A stretch of 64,000 nt of DNA. It comes from Penium margaritaceum. Taxonomy: Eukaryota; Streptophyta; Zygnematophyceae; Desmidiales; Peniaceae. Below the pieces are notes generated by a model. It ran no database searches and was not told the DNA's origin. It saw only the letters and a list, made by a program, of their open reading frames with translations. Location of the stretch: NCBI GenBank assembly GCA_023375785.1, contig SZWC01000043.1, positions 457,652 to 521,651 on the forward strand, written 5' to 3'. Position numbers and translations under genes: made by a program. This document shows, piece by piece, positions 44,601 to 54,629 of the stretch. The stretch's first letter is position 1, and each line of letters starts with the position of its first letter.

Positions 44601-46514
44601 CCCTACTTTTGTCCTAGATGCGTCCTACTTGCACTCTAGTTGTACCCTAGTTGCACCCTAGTTGCGTCCTACTTGCGCTCTAGTTGTACCCGAGTTGCAC
44701 CCTAGTTATACCTCAGTTGCGCCTCAGTTAGGCACTAGCTACACCCTAGTGCACCCTTGATGTACCCCGGCTGTGCTCTAGTTGCACTCTACTTGTGCCC
44801 TACTTGTACCTTATTTGCACCCTACTTGTGCCCTAGTTGTGCCTAACTTGCATCCTTGTTATGCCCTAGTTGCGTCCTAGTTGCATACTACTTTTACGTT
44901 ACTTGTGCCCTAGTTATATCCTATTGCATCCTAGTTGCACCACACTTTTGCCTACTTATGCCCTAGTTGCACACTAGTCATGCCCTAGTTGTATCCTACT
45001 TGCATCCTACTTGCATCCATCTTGCACCCTAGTTCCGCCCTTGTTGCACCCTTGTTGTGTCCTAGTTACTCCCTACATGTGCCTAGTTGCACCCTAGTTG
45101 CACCCTAGTTGCACCGCAGTTGGGCACTAGCTACATCCTAGTTGCGTCCTAATTGCTCCCTAGTTGCATCCTACTTTTGTCCTACTTCCATCCTTCTAAC
45201 ATCAATATTGCACCCTCGTTGTGCCCTAGTTACATCCTAGTTGCATCTCAGTTTGGCACTAGCTACGCCCTAATTCTGCCCTAGTTCTGCCCTAGATACA
45301 CCCTAGTTGGACCCTTCCCATCCTAGTTGTGCTCTAGTTGCGCCCTACTTACACCCTACTTGCACCCTGTTTACGCCCTAGTTATGCCCTAGTTCCACAC
45401 TACTTGCACCCTTGTTGCGTCCTAGTTGCACTCTAGTTGTACCCTACTTGCGTCCTACTTGTGCCCTAGTTGTGCCCTAGTCGCATCCTAGTAACGCCCT
45501 ACTTGTGTCTTATTTACGCCCTAGTTACACACTAGTTGTGTCCTAGTTGTATCCTACTTGTGCCTACTTGTGTCCATCTTATGCCCTTATTCCGCCATGG
45601 TTATACCCTAGTTGCGCCCTAGTTATTTCCTAGTTGCATCCTAGTTATACCCTAGTTGCACCTCAGTTTGGCACTAGCTATGTCCTAGTTGCGGCCTAGT
45701 TGCTTCTTAGTTGTGCCCTAGTTGTGCCCTACTTGCATCCTTCTTGCGCCCAAGTTACGCTCTTGTTATGCCTTAGTTGCACTATAGTCAGGCCCTAGTT
45801 GTGCCCTAGTTGTACCATACTTGCGCCCTAGTAGGGTCCTACTTTCCCCTTAGTTGCGCCCTAGTTGCACCCTAGTTGCGTCATACTTGTGTTCTACTTA
45901 CGCCCTATTTTCGTCCTACTTGCGTCCTAGTTGCAGTGTACTAGCCCCCTAGTTGCGGCCTAGTTGTGCCCTAGTTGCACCCTAGTTGCGCCTTTGTTAG
46001 GCACTACGTACATCCTAGTTGCACCCTAGTTGCGCCCTACATGCGTCTACTTGCACCCTAGTTGCGCCCTAGTTGTGCCCTAGTTGCATCCTAGTTGCAC
46101 CCTAGTTAAGCCTCAGATGGACACTAGCTACATCCTAGTTACGCCCGAGATGCACCCAAGTTGCATCGTGGTTATGTCTTAATTGCACTCTACCTGTACC
46201 CTAGTTGCGTCATAGTTGCGTCTTACTTGCGTCCTACTTGCACCCTTGTTGCACCCTAGTTGCTACCTAGTTCCGTCCCTGTTGCACCCTACTTACGTCC
46301 TAGTTGCGCCCTACTTGTACCCTAGTTGAGTCCTTGTTGCGCCTCTGTAGGGCACTAACTACGCCCTAGTGGTGCCCTTGTTAGGTCCTATTTGCACTCT
46401 AATTGTGCCCTCCTTGCATCCTACTTGTGCCTGAGTTGTGCCCTAGTTGCGCCCTAGTTGTACCCTTTTTCTGCCCTTTTGTGCCCTGGTTATGCCACAG
46501 TTGCATCCTACTTG

Positions 46515-47102
46515 TGTTGGATCTGGAGGAGAGAGGGAACCTTGGAGCAGCGAGCATGTGCGATTGAAAGGGCATCACTTGTGCTACAGAATGGTTGTTG
46601 AATCACTCAAAATGATGGAGTACATATAGAGCTAGAGCTTGGGCAAGTCAGCCCTCTCACAAGCCACACCACTTAGCCATGGAGGCTAAAGCTCACACAC
46701 TAGAGTCCACAATCTCACACAAGGGAGGAAAATAGCCTAACAATCAGGCTGACCNATCTGGAGGAGAGAGGGAACCTTGGAGCAGCGAGCATGTGCGATT
46801 GAAAGGGCATCACTTGTGCTACAGAATGGTTGTTGAATCACTCAAAATGATGGAGTACATATAGAGCTAGAGCTTGGGCAAGTCAGCCCTCTCACAAGCC
46901 ACACCACTTAGCCATGGAGGCTAAAGCTCACACACTAGAGTCCACAATCTCACACAAGGGAGGAAAATAGCCTAACAATCAGGCTGACCTGTCACACACG
47001 ACCTAGTGAGCTAGAGAATGCACTCATGGCACACTCCTAGTGGTCACATCATCCACAAACCCATGGAGAATCGCCATGTGTCCATGGCTAGCACACAAGG
47101 AT
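46515..47102 (-). repeat. Partial family A LTR with assembly join
   Basis: Starts TGTTGGATCTGGAGG after the minisatellite. The n at 46755 is followed by an exact repeat of 46519-46754. The LTR stops at about 47102, where gag sequence begins. Confidence 0.85.
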
Positions 47103-47935
47103 CTGCCCTTTCTTTTTGCCTCTCTGCAGCCCAGACTTCTGCTGCTGCTGCTGGTTGCGTGAGCTCGTGGCCACAAAAGCTGCTAGACCGCTGCCGCTGC
47201 TATTACACTTTGCTGCATTGCGACGCAATTCCACCTGCACCAGGTGTGTGCAGATGCAGTCGAGGTCGAGAGTAAGCTGGCAGTCCAGCGTCTCTCGCAC
47301 CGTGTCGTACCTGGTTGGGAGTCCCCTCAGCAAGAGGAGGATGAAGCGCGTCTCTTCCACAGGGTTACTGGCCGCTCTCAGCTGCTTCGCCAGCTCCTTT
47401 GTCCTGTCCAGGTACGCCTCCATCCCTTCACCACCCTACATTTTCAGTGCCATCATCTTTTCCTCCAAAAGCATGAGGAATGCAAGATCCTTACTCTCTT
47501 ACTTCTTGCACAACGTGTCCCACCCCTCCTTTGCAGTAGCCTTGTCACTCACGTACTAAAGATGCGGGTTGGAGATGGTATTGACAAGCAACTTGTAGGC
47601 CTGCCTGTCGTTCTTCTTCCACTCCTCATACGCCGCTGGTACAGCTGTAGAAGAACCCGCATCAGCTGGACCCTTTTGCGGCGTCTTCCCCGCCACCACC
47701 TGCGCTACGGTGAGGCCTTTTCCCTGTGGAGGCAGAGTGCGCTCGTCGCCGCTCACCACCTCCCAGAAGCCCCTCTTCTCCAAAAGGAGGCGGGTACGGA
47801 TCTTCCAAAACGTGAAGTTGGCACATCCTTCCAGCCTCTCCAAGGACTGGGCTGCTGTTACCACGCCTGCTGCTGCCATTTTGAGCTTTGGTGATGCTCA
47901 ACGCTGCCCTTGGGTGGCGGCGCTACCTCTGCTGA
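47103..47935 (-). mobile_element. Family A gag fragment (A6)
   Basis: Minus strand; gag start near 47879 (MAAAGVVTAAQSLERLEG), then YRLLVNTISNPHL-like and RFILLLLRGLPTRYDTVRE motifs down to the region before the zinc knuckle. Fossil, a few breaks, flanked on both sides by LTR pieces. Confidence 0.85.
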
Positions 47936-48602
47936 ACAGGGAGGAAATCAGCCTAAGAATCAGGCTGACATGTCACACACAACCTAGAGAGCTAGAGAAT
48001 ACTCTCATGGCTCACTCCTAGTGGTCACATCACCCACAAACCCATGGAAAATCGCCATGTGTCCATGGCTAGCACACAAGGATCTCACCTCACCTAAAAA
48101 GTAAGGAGAGGTACCTTTATCCTAGTCAGCACACTCTGATAAGGCAATCCTAAGACCAAGGACCTTTTTGGATATCTCTCCCATCAGGTCTTGACCCTCA
48201 ACCTCTTGCCTTTTACTTTTCTCAGGCTAAGGCATGGAGCCATCACCCATGGCCACCGAGACATCGGCCGTCCATGACCCGGGTAACTTCAAAAATTCAT
48301 CTCCCAATCCGACTGTTGGATCGGCCTGAGACTTGGACTATAGATAATTTGCCACCTGATATTTCCAATGGTGAAGACGGATTGACAATTGGAGCAGGCA
48401 TCTGGAAGTTTCCTGAAACTTGCTCTTGTGGACCTGAAATTGAGCCAGATGGCTCCTTTCCCAACAATCTCCCATTTTGCCGCAGTCAGAGTGGGCAGAG
48501 TCCACATGCCTTCATGCAGAACTTCGGTTTTTTACGGGTCACCGGCTTGGTACAGAAATCACCGACCTGCCTGCTGGTTGGAGTTAACTCCAGCTTGATA
48601 GC
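47936..48602 (-). mobile_element. Family A LTR piece plus end of RNase H (A7)
   Basis: LTR sequence 47936-48466 (ends TTTCCCAACA), then polypurine tract ATCTCCCATTTTG and about 120 bp of the RNase H C-terminal region, cut off by the next LTR at 48603. Confidence 0.8.
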
Positions 48603-49400
48603 TGTTGGATCTGGAGGAGAGAGGGAGCCTTGGAGCAGCGAGTATGTGGGTTTGAAAGGACATCACTTGTGCTGAAGAATGGTTGTTTATTCACTCAAAA
48701 TGAAGGAGTACATATAGAGCTAGAGCTTGGACAAGTCAGCCCTCTCACAACACACAACTTAGCCATGGAGGCTAAGGCTCATACACTAGAGTCTACTGGT
48801 GACTGTGTGATTGGTCAGCCTGATTGTTAGGCTGATTTCCTCCCTTGTGTGAGATTATAATCTCACACAAGGGAGGAAATCAGCCTAATAATCCGGCTGA
48901 CCAGTTACAGACGACCTAGAGTGCTAGAGAATGCTTTCATGGTACACACCAAGTGGTCACATCACCCACAAACCCATGGAGAATCGCCATGTGACCATGG
49001 CTAGCGCACAAGGATCTCACCTCACCTAAAAAGTAAGAAGAGGTACCTGTATCCTAGTCAGTACACTCTGACAAGGCAATCCTAAGACCAAGGACCTTTT
49101 TGGATATTTCTCCAATCAGGTCTTGACCCTGGACCTCTTGCCTTTTTCTTTTCTCAGGATAAGGCATGGAGCCATCGCCCATGGCCACCCAGACATCTGC
49201 GGTCCATGACCCCTGAAACTTCGAAAATTCATATATCCCAATCCGACCGTTGGATTGGCCTGAAACTTGGATTGAATATAATTTGCTACCTGATCTTTCC
49301 AATGGTGAAGATGGATTATCGATCTGAGTAGGCATCTGGACGTTTCCTGGAACTTGCTCCTATGGACCTGAAACTGAGCCGGACTGTTCCTTTCTCAATA
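48603..49400 (-). repeat. Family A LTR with inserted fold-back
   Basis: Starts TGTTGGATCTGG. About 60 bp longer than other LTRs because of an inverted copy of its own sequence (see 48812-48903). Followed by ATCTCCCACTTTG, the polypurine tract in minus sense. Confidence 0.85.
48812..48903. repeat. Spacer-less palindrome inside an LTR
   Basis: Two arms of about 46 bp meeting at GAGATTA/TAATCTC (48857/48858), with about two mismatches. The right arm is normal LTR sequence; the left arm is its inverted copy inserted next to it. Confidence 0.9.
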
Positions 49401-51376
49401 ATCTCCCACTTTGCCGCAGTCAGAGTGGGCTGAGTCCACATGCCTTCATGCAGAACAGCTGCTTCTCACGGATCACTGGCTTGGTACAGAAATCAGCGAC
49501 CTGCCTGCTGGTTGGAGTAAACTCCAGCTTGATAGTACCCTCCTATACCATGTGCCTGATGAAGTGATATACGATGTCAATGTGCTTGGTGCGTGCATGG
49601 TGTTCAGGATTCTTGGCGTGTGCAATTTGTGCTCTGGTTGTCGACGCGCACAGGAACTGGAATTGCTACACTCCCACTCATCTCCGCCATGAGACACTAG
49701 AGCCAAACTGCTTCCTTGGATCCAAAGCTGAGAGAGACGTACTCAGCTTCTGTGCTCGAGGTGGCCCCGACCACCTGTCGCTTACTGCACCAGCTGATGG
49801 CACCTCCATTCATGAGAAACACATGTCCAGAGATGGACTTGCGGGTCTCAGAATTTGAAGCCCAATCTACACCTGTATAGCTGATGATGCTGTTGTCGTT
49901 GGCGTTGTAGGTGATGCCGACATTGATGGTTCCAGCGAGGTAGCGAAAGATCTGCTTCACTGCCTTCTGGTGCTCCGGTCTAGGATTAGCCATGTGCTTG
50001 CTCACAGCGCTTACAGCCTGTGCGAGGTCAGGCTTGGTTGCCACCATCAGGTACATGAGACTGCCGACGGTACTCTCGTACTTCTACCTCTCAGCTGTAT
50101 CTGCTTCTCCACTGAAGCTCACGAGGTACTGCCGCGTCTCCAGCGGCGTGCTGATGGGTTTGGCCTCTGCCATGCCGAACCGCTGCAAGTTTTCTTGATG
50201 TAGTGACTGTGCAATAGTGAGAGAGAGTGTGATTTGCGGTCACGCATGATGTGGATGCCAAGGAAGTATGACGCCTCCCCGAGATCAGACATCTGGAAGC
50301 GCTTTTGCATGGCCTCCTTGAACTCCTGCAATGCAGACATGTTGTAAAGGTGGAGCATGTCATCCACATAGACAATGATGATGAGGATCTCATGCTCATG
50401 CTGCCAGCGATACATGCTATAGTAACACTCGCTGTGCTCAAACCCCATGCACTGCAACGCCGCATCCAACTTCTGGTTCCATGCACGCGACGCTTGCTTG
50501 AGGCCGTACAGCGACTTCTGTAGCTTACAAACCAGGTGCTCCTGGCCATCCATGACGTACCTCTCCGGCTGCTCCATGTAGATCTCCTCCTCCAAGTCAC
50601 CATTCAAGAATGCCGTCTTGACATCCATGTGGAGAACCTCGAAGTCCTTAGCTGCTACATAAGAGAGGAGCGTGCGTACAGAGGCAAACTTTGCAACAGG
50701 GGCAAACGTTTCTGTGTAATCGATGCCCTCCTGCTACGAGTAGTTCTTGTACTTTTCCAGGTTACCATCTCCTTCCCACTTCTTCTTGAACACCCACTTG
50801 CACTTGATCACTTTACGTCCAGGTGGACGCTCAGTTAGCTCCTACGTGCGACTGTATCTCTTGCTACACGGCTTGCGCCCAATCTACTGCATCCGGTGCA
50901 GCCATGGCCTCCTTGTATGTCGTTGGCTCATCTGAATCTACTACAACCGCGACATTCATCTGTTCTGGTTTCTATAGCATCTAGAATTGGCCGCGCTCAC
51001 CAGGCTTGTAGCGCACCCTAAGAGGGTACCTGCGACCTAGTGCTGGAGCGTTAGCTGGCGGCTGGCGCGGTGTTGCTGGCACACCTGCTGCTGCTGCTGG
51101 TGCTACATCTCCCTCCTCTGCTTCTGCCGGTGAGGCTGCTCTATCTGTTGCATCAGACATGGGAGAGTAGAGTGTTATGTTCTGTGTATGCCCCTGGTCC
51201 AATCAGCGGAAGGTTTAGACTGGGTATGCACTGTGCTTGTAGCGCAAGTTCCCCAGCGACATGCAAGAGAGGCTGAGAGAGACAAGGCATGCACTGCTCA
51301 CCCTTGTGGAGTAAGTCCCCTTGGTCTACTCTTCGTAGTCTACCTAGTGCATGCTCCTTAGGACAATTTCCTACAA

Positions 51377-51440
51377 CCTAGTGGGTGAAGGCACCGTCTC
51401 GCAAGCGAGAGGTCCGGGGTCAAATCCCACCAGGGCCAAG
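51377..51440 (+). other. tRNA-like module inside LTR X
   Basis: CCTAGTGGGTGAAGGC resembles a D-arm/A-box, TCTCGCAAGCGAGA is a 6-bp hairpin, and GGGTCAAATCC (51417-51427) differs by one base from the pol III B-box GGTTCRANTCC. The matching place in the second copy (about 62881-62945, minus) has CTCCGGAG and AGGTCAAATCT. No acceptor stem can be formed, so it is not a tRNA gene; a tRNA-derived SINE captured by the LTR is possible. Confidence 0.35.
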
Positions 51441-51660
51441 TTTTCTTTGTGACTAAAAAGGGCTAAGGAAGCTTTCTAGAAGTTTCTAAGGTCCAAGGTG
51501 GATCAAGCGCCACTTGGCGGTCACAGAGGGTGCCATGTCATCAAAGCTGATGACACTGTCTAGGGTGGCCTTGGGAGGAGGCCCCTCCAAGGAGCCACTG
51601 GGAGCACTGACCAGAGACTATATAAGGCCTTATGGAGAGTACCTGAGCAAGGAGGCCTTA

Positions 51661-51678
51661 NNNNNNNNNNNNNNNNNN
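51661..51678. other. Assembly gap, 18 N
   Basis: Short N run with exactly the same 251 bp on both sides. Confidence 0.95.
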
Positions 51679-53876
51679 AGGTCCGGGGTCAAATCCCACC
51701 AGGGCCAAGTTTTCTTTGTGACTAAAAAGGGCTAAGGAAGCTTTCTAGAAGTTTCTAAGGTCCAAGGTGGATCAAGCGCCACTTGGCGGTCACAGAGGGT
51801 GCCATGTCATCAAAGCTGATGACACTGTCTAGGGTGGCCTTGGGAGGAGGCCCCTCCAAGGAGCCACTGGGAGCACTGACCAGAGACTATATAAGGCCTT
51901 ATGGAGAGTACCTGAGCAAGGAGGCCTTAGCCATAGTCGTCGTCAAAGACGACTCGCAGTCCAGTGTTGGTGAGAGAGGACACTGAGAGAAGATTGAATG
52001 CATTAGGTACGTACAGCACACCATGGAACACTCCCACTTCAATGCCACGCGGGATCTCCAACCACATTTCCACAATCCCAATCCCTTCAGCATACACCAC
52101 CCGATCATCACCCAAAGCGATAGGACAGGGAGGGATGGACAGCAACTGCGTAAACCACTCCTTGTGGTGTGTCAGACTCTTGGTACACCTAGAGTCTTTG
52201 TATCACGCCAGATCCGCCTTCTCCTTCAACAACATGTCAGACTTCGCCATGAAGAGGCGGTCGCCCACCTCCTTGGCCACGTTCATGTTGCCAAAATGGC
52301 ACACGCCGGTCTAGTTGTGCTGCTGCTGCTGGTGCTGCTGATGTTGCTGTGACTACTGCTACTGTTGTGGAGATTACTGCTTTTGCTGCTGTTGCTGCTC
52401 CTCCTTCTGATCCCTCTTGAACTTGAAGCACTCTTTCTTGTAGTACCCCTCTTTCTGCCAATAATGGTACTTGCCCTTCTTCTTGCCTCTCTGCTGCCTG
52501 GACTGCTGCTGCTGCTCGTTGCGTGAGCCCATCGCCATGAGAGCTGCTTCACTGTTGTTGTTGCAGCCATTGCGTTTTGCTGCATTGTGACGCAGTTCCA
52601 CCTGCAATAGGTGTGTGCAGATGAAGTCGAGGTCGAGAGTTAGCTAGCACTCCAGCATCTCTCGCACCGTGTCGTAGCTGGTTCAGAGTCCCCTCAGCAA
52701 GAGGAGGATGAAGCGCGTCTCTTCCACAGGATTGCCGGCCGCTCTCAGCTGCTTTGCCAGCTCTTTTGCCCTGTCCAGGTACGCCTCCATCCCTTCACCA
52801 CCGTACATTTTCAGCGTCATCATCTTTTCCCCCAAAAGTATGAGGAATGCTGGATCCTTGCTCTCATACTTCTTGCACAACGTGTCCCATCCCTCCTTTG
52901 TAATAGCCTTGTCACTCATGTACTGAAGATGCGGGTTGGAGATGGTGTTGACAAGCAACCTGTAGGCCTGCCTCTCCTTCTTCTTCCACTCCTCATACGC
53001 TATCGCTACAGTTGTAGATGAACTTGCATCTGCTGCACCTTTTTGCGGCGTCTTCCTCGCCACCACCTCAACTGCGGTGATGCCTTTTGCCTGTGGAGGC
53101 GGAGTGCGCTCGTCGCCGCTCACCACCTCCCACAAGCCCCTCTCCTCCAAAAGGAGGCGGGTACGGATCTTCCAAAACGTGAAGTTAGCGCGTCCTTCCA
53201 GCCTCTCCAAGGGCTGGGCTGCTGTAACCACGCCTGTTGCTGCCATTTTGAGGTTTGGTGATGCTCAACGCTGCCCTTAGGTGGCGGCGCTATCCCTGTT
53301 TCTGCTAGTCCTTCTGCCAAAAATCTTCTGACAGAAAATAGACGGTAGATGCTAGCAGACAGGTAATTTGAAAAAACTGAGTCCACCACTGGAAAATGCA
53401 GCTCAAAACCTTTCAGATCAATCCATAAAACAGGGTCATCAACAGGGGATTTTAAAAGATATGCCCTCTTGAAAACAGGGTCTGCTTCTGCTCCTACTCC
53501 AACTCAGACAAGCCAGCTTGTAAACGGCGTCTATCCCAAACGAATCGATGGAATGCAAATATTTTTGTACCAATAAAAATCTTAGGAGAACTACTACAAT
53601 TCGCATGTGCCACTTTTTAAATTTGATAAAGAAACAAGAGAGTTATGGTCATCACAAGGCGACTGTCTTACTCATAGAGAAGAGTGTAGCCTGGCCGACC
53701 TCGTTTTGAGCATAACTCTTAATCCAACTCTTCAATCTTTGCGATCTTGAGCTCCGTGGAAAGCTTGTCTCGCGAACTTGAAGATCTTGTAGTTGATTGT
53801 CAAATTTGGTCAAGTTTTGACCCTAAACCGGCACTCTCAAATTGACAGCCTGTGTTGGCTGAATCTGGTAGAATCT

Positions 53877-53889
53877 GGCTCTGATACCA
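53877..53889 (-). promoter_or_regulatory. Primer-binding site of A8
   Basis: Plus strand GGCTCTGATACCA directly inside the LTR at 53892. Confidence 0.9.
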
Positions 53890-53891
53890 AA

Positions 53892-54629
53892 TGTCGGATC
53901 TGGAGGAGAGAGGGAGCCTTGGAGCAGCGAGCATGTGGGACTGAAAGGGCATCACTTGAGCTGAAGTATGGTCGTTGAATCATTCAAAATGATGGAGTAC
54001 ATATAGAGCTAGAGCTTGGGCAAGTCAGCCCTCTCACAAGCCACACCACTTAGCCATGGAGGCTAAGGCTCACACACTAGAGTCTACAATCTCATACAAG
54101 GGAGGAAATCAGCGTAACATTCAGGCTGACCAGTCACACATGACCTAGAGAGCTAGAGAATGCTCTCATGGCACACTCCTAGTGGTCACATCACCCACAA
54201 ACACATGGAGAATCGCCATGTGTCCATGGCTAGCACACAAGGTTCTCACCTCACCTAAAAAGTAAGAATAGGTACCTTTATCCTTGTCAGCACACTCTGA
54301 CAAGGCAATCCTAAGACCAAGGACCTTTTTGGATATTTCTCCCATCAGGTCTTGACCCTGGACTTCTTGCCTTTTTCTTTTCTCAGGCTAAGGCATGGAG
54401 CCATCGCCCATGGCCATCCAGACATCGGCAGTCCATGACCCCCGATACTTCGAAAATTCATATCTCCAAATCCGACCGTTGGATAGGCCTGAAACTTGGA
54501 CTATAGATAATTTTCCACCTGAGCCTTCTAATGAATAAGAGGGATGGACGATCGAAGCAGGCATCTGGAAGTTTTCTGGAACTTGCTCCCGTGGACCTGA
54601 AATTGAGCCGGATGGTTCCTTTTTCAACA
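53892..54629 (-). repeat. Family A LTR shared by A8 and A9 (738 bp)
   Basis: Starts TGTCGGATCTGG, ends TTTTTCAACA. On its left is the 5' leader of A8; on its right a polypurine tract (ATATCCCACTTTG) and the 3' end of A9. One LTR therefore serves as 5' LTR of one internal region and 3' LTR of the next. Confidence 0.9.

Larger units (their letters stand above)
38151..46514 (+). repeat. 12-bp minisatellite, block 4 (8.4 kb including a gap)
   Basis: Same unit and punctuating variant as block 3, same orientation. It contains a 780-base N run (39694-40473), a single n (43007) followed by an apparent repeat of the preceding 330 bp, and an LTR A remnant (41470-41674). The stretch beginning at 38151 recurs from 41675, and the stretch 40474-41460 recurs at about 44238-45440, so the block is largely two copies of one 3.5-3.8 kb segment. 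No gene seen. Confidence 0.92.
51173..51929 (+). repeat. LTR of family X, copy 1, partial, with assembly gap
   Basis: Starts TGTTATGTTCTGTG at the edge of the Copia linker. Related block by block to the minus strand of 62408-63160 (shared GACAAGGCATGCA, TTTTCTTTGTGAC/TTTTCTTTGTCAC, GCCACTTGGCG.TCACAG, TCCAAGGAGCCACT). A TATA box CTATATAAGG lies at about 51618. The 251 bp 51410-51660 are repeated exactly at 51679-51929 across an 18-base N run. The last 200 bp or so of the LTR are not present here. Confidence 0.75.
49401..53891 (-). mobile_element. Family A internal region A8, interrupted by an LTR of family X
   Basis: Minus strand. RNase H about 49430-49990, reverse transcriptase about 50000-50860 (YVDDMLHLYN-type active site), linker about 50900-51172; then the foreign sequence 51173-51929; then protease-side spacer and protease about 51930-52260, glutamine-rich linker about 52317-52410, zinc knuckle about 52425-52470, gag about 52683-53246, leader, and primer site 53877-53889. 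The part between the linker and the spacer (integrase) is not represented, so the two sides may come from different copies. Several breaks. Confidence 0.85.

Noticed and set aside
38151-46514. Repeated LVAP/PSCA-like peptides in minisatellite frames
   Set aside because: The 12-bp unit is a multiple of three, so two of three frames stay open automatically.
38151-46514. CRISPR-like array
   Set aside because: No constant repeat with unique spacers; every unit drifts, and the window is eukaryotic.
51377-51440. A tRNA gene
   Set aside because: The B-box is near canonical but there is no acceptor stem, the T-stem pairs at only three positions and the A-box is weak.
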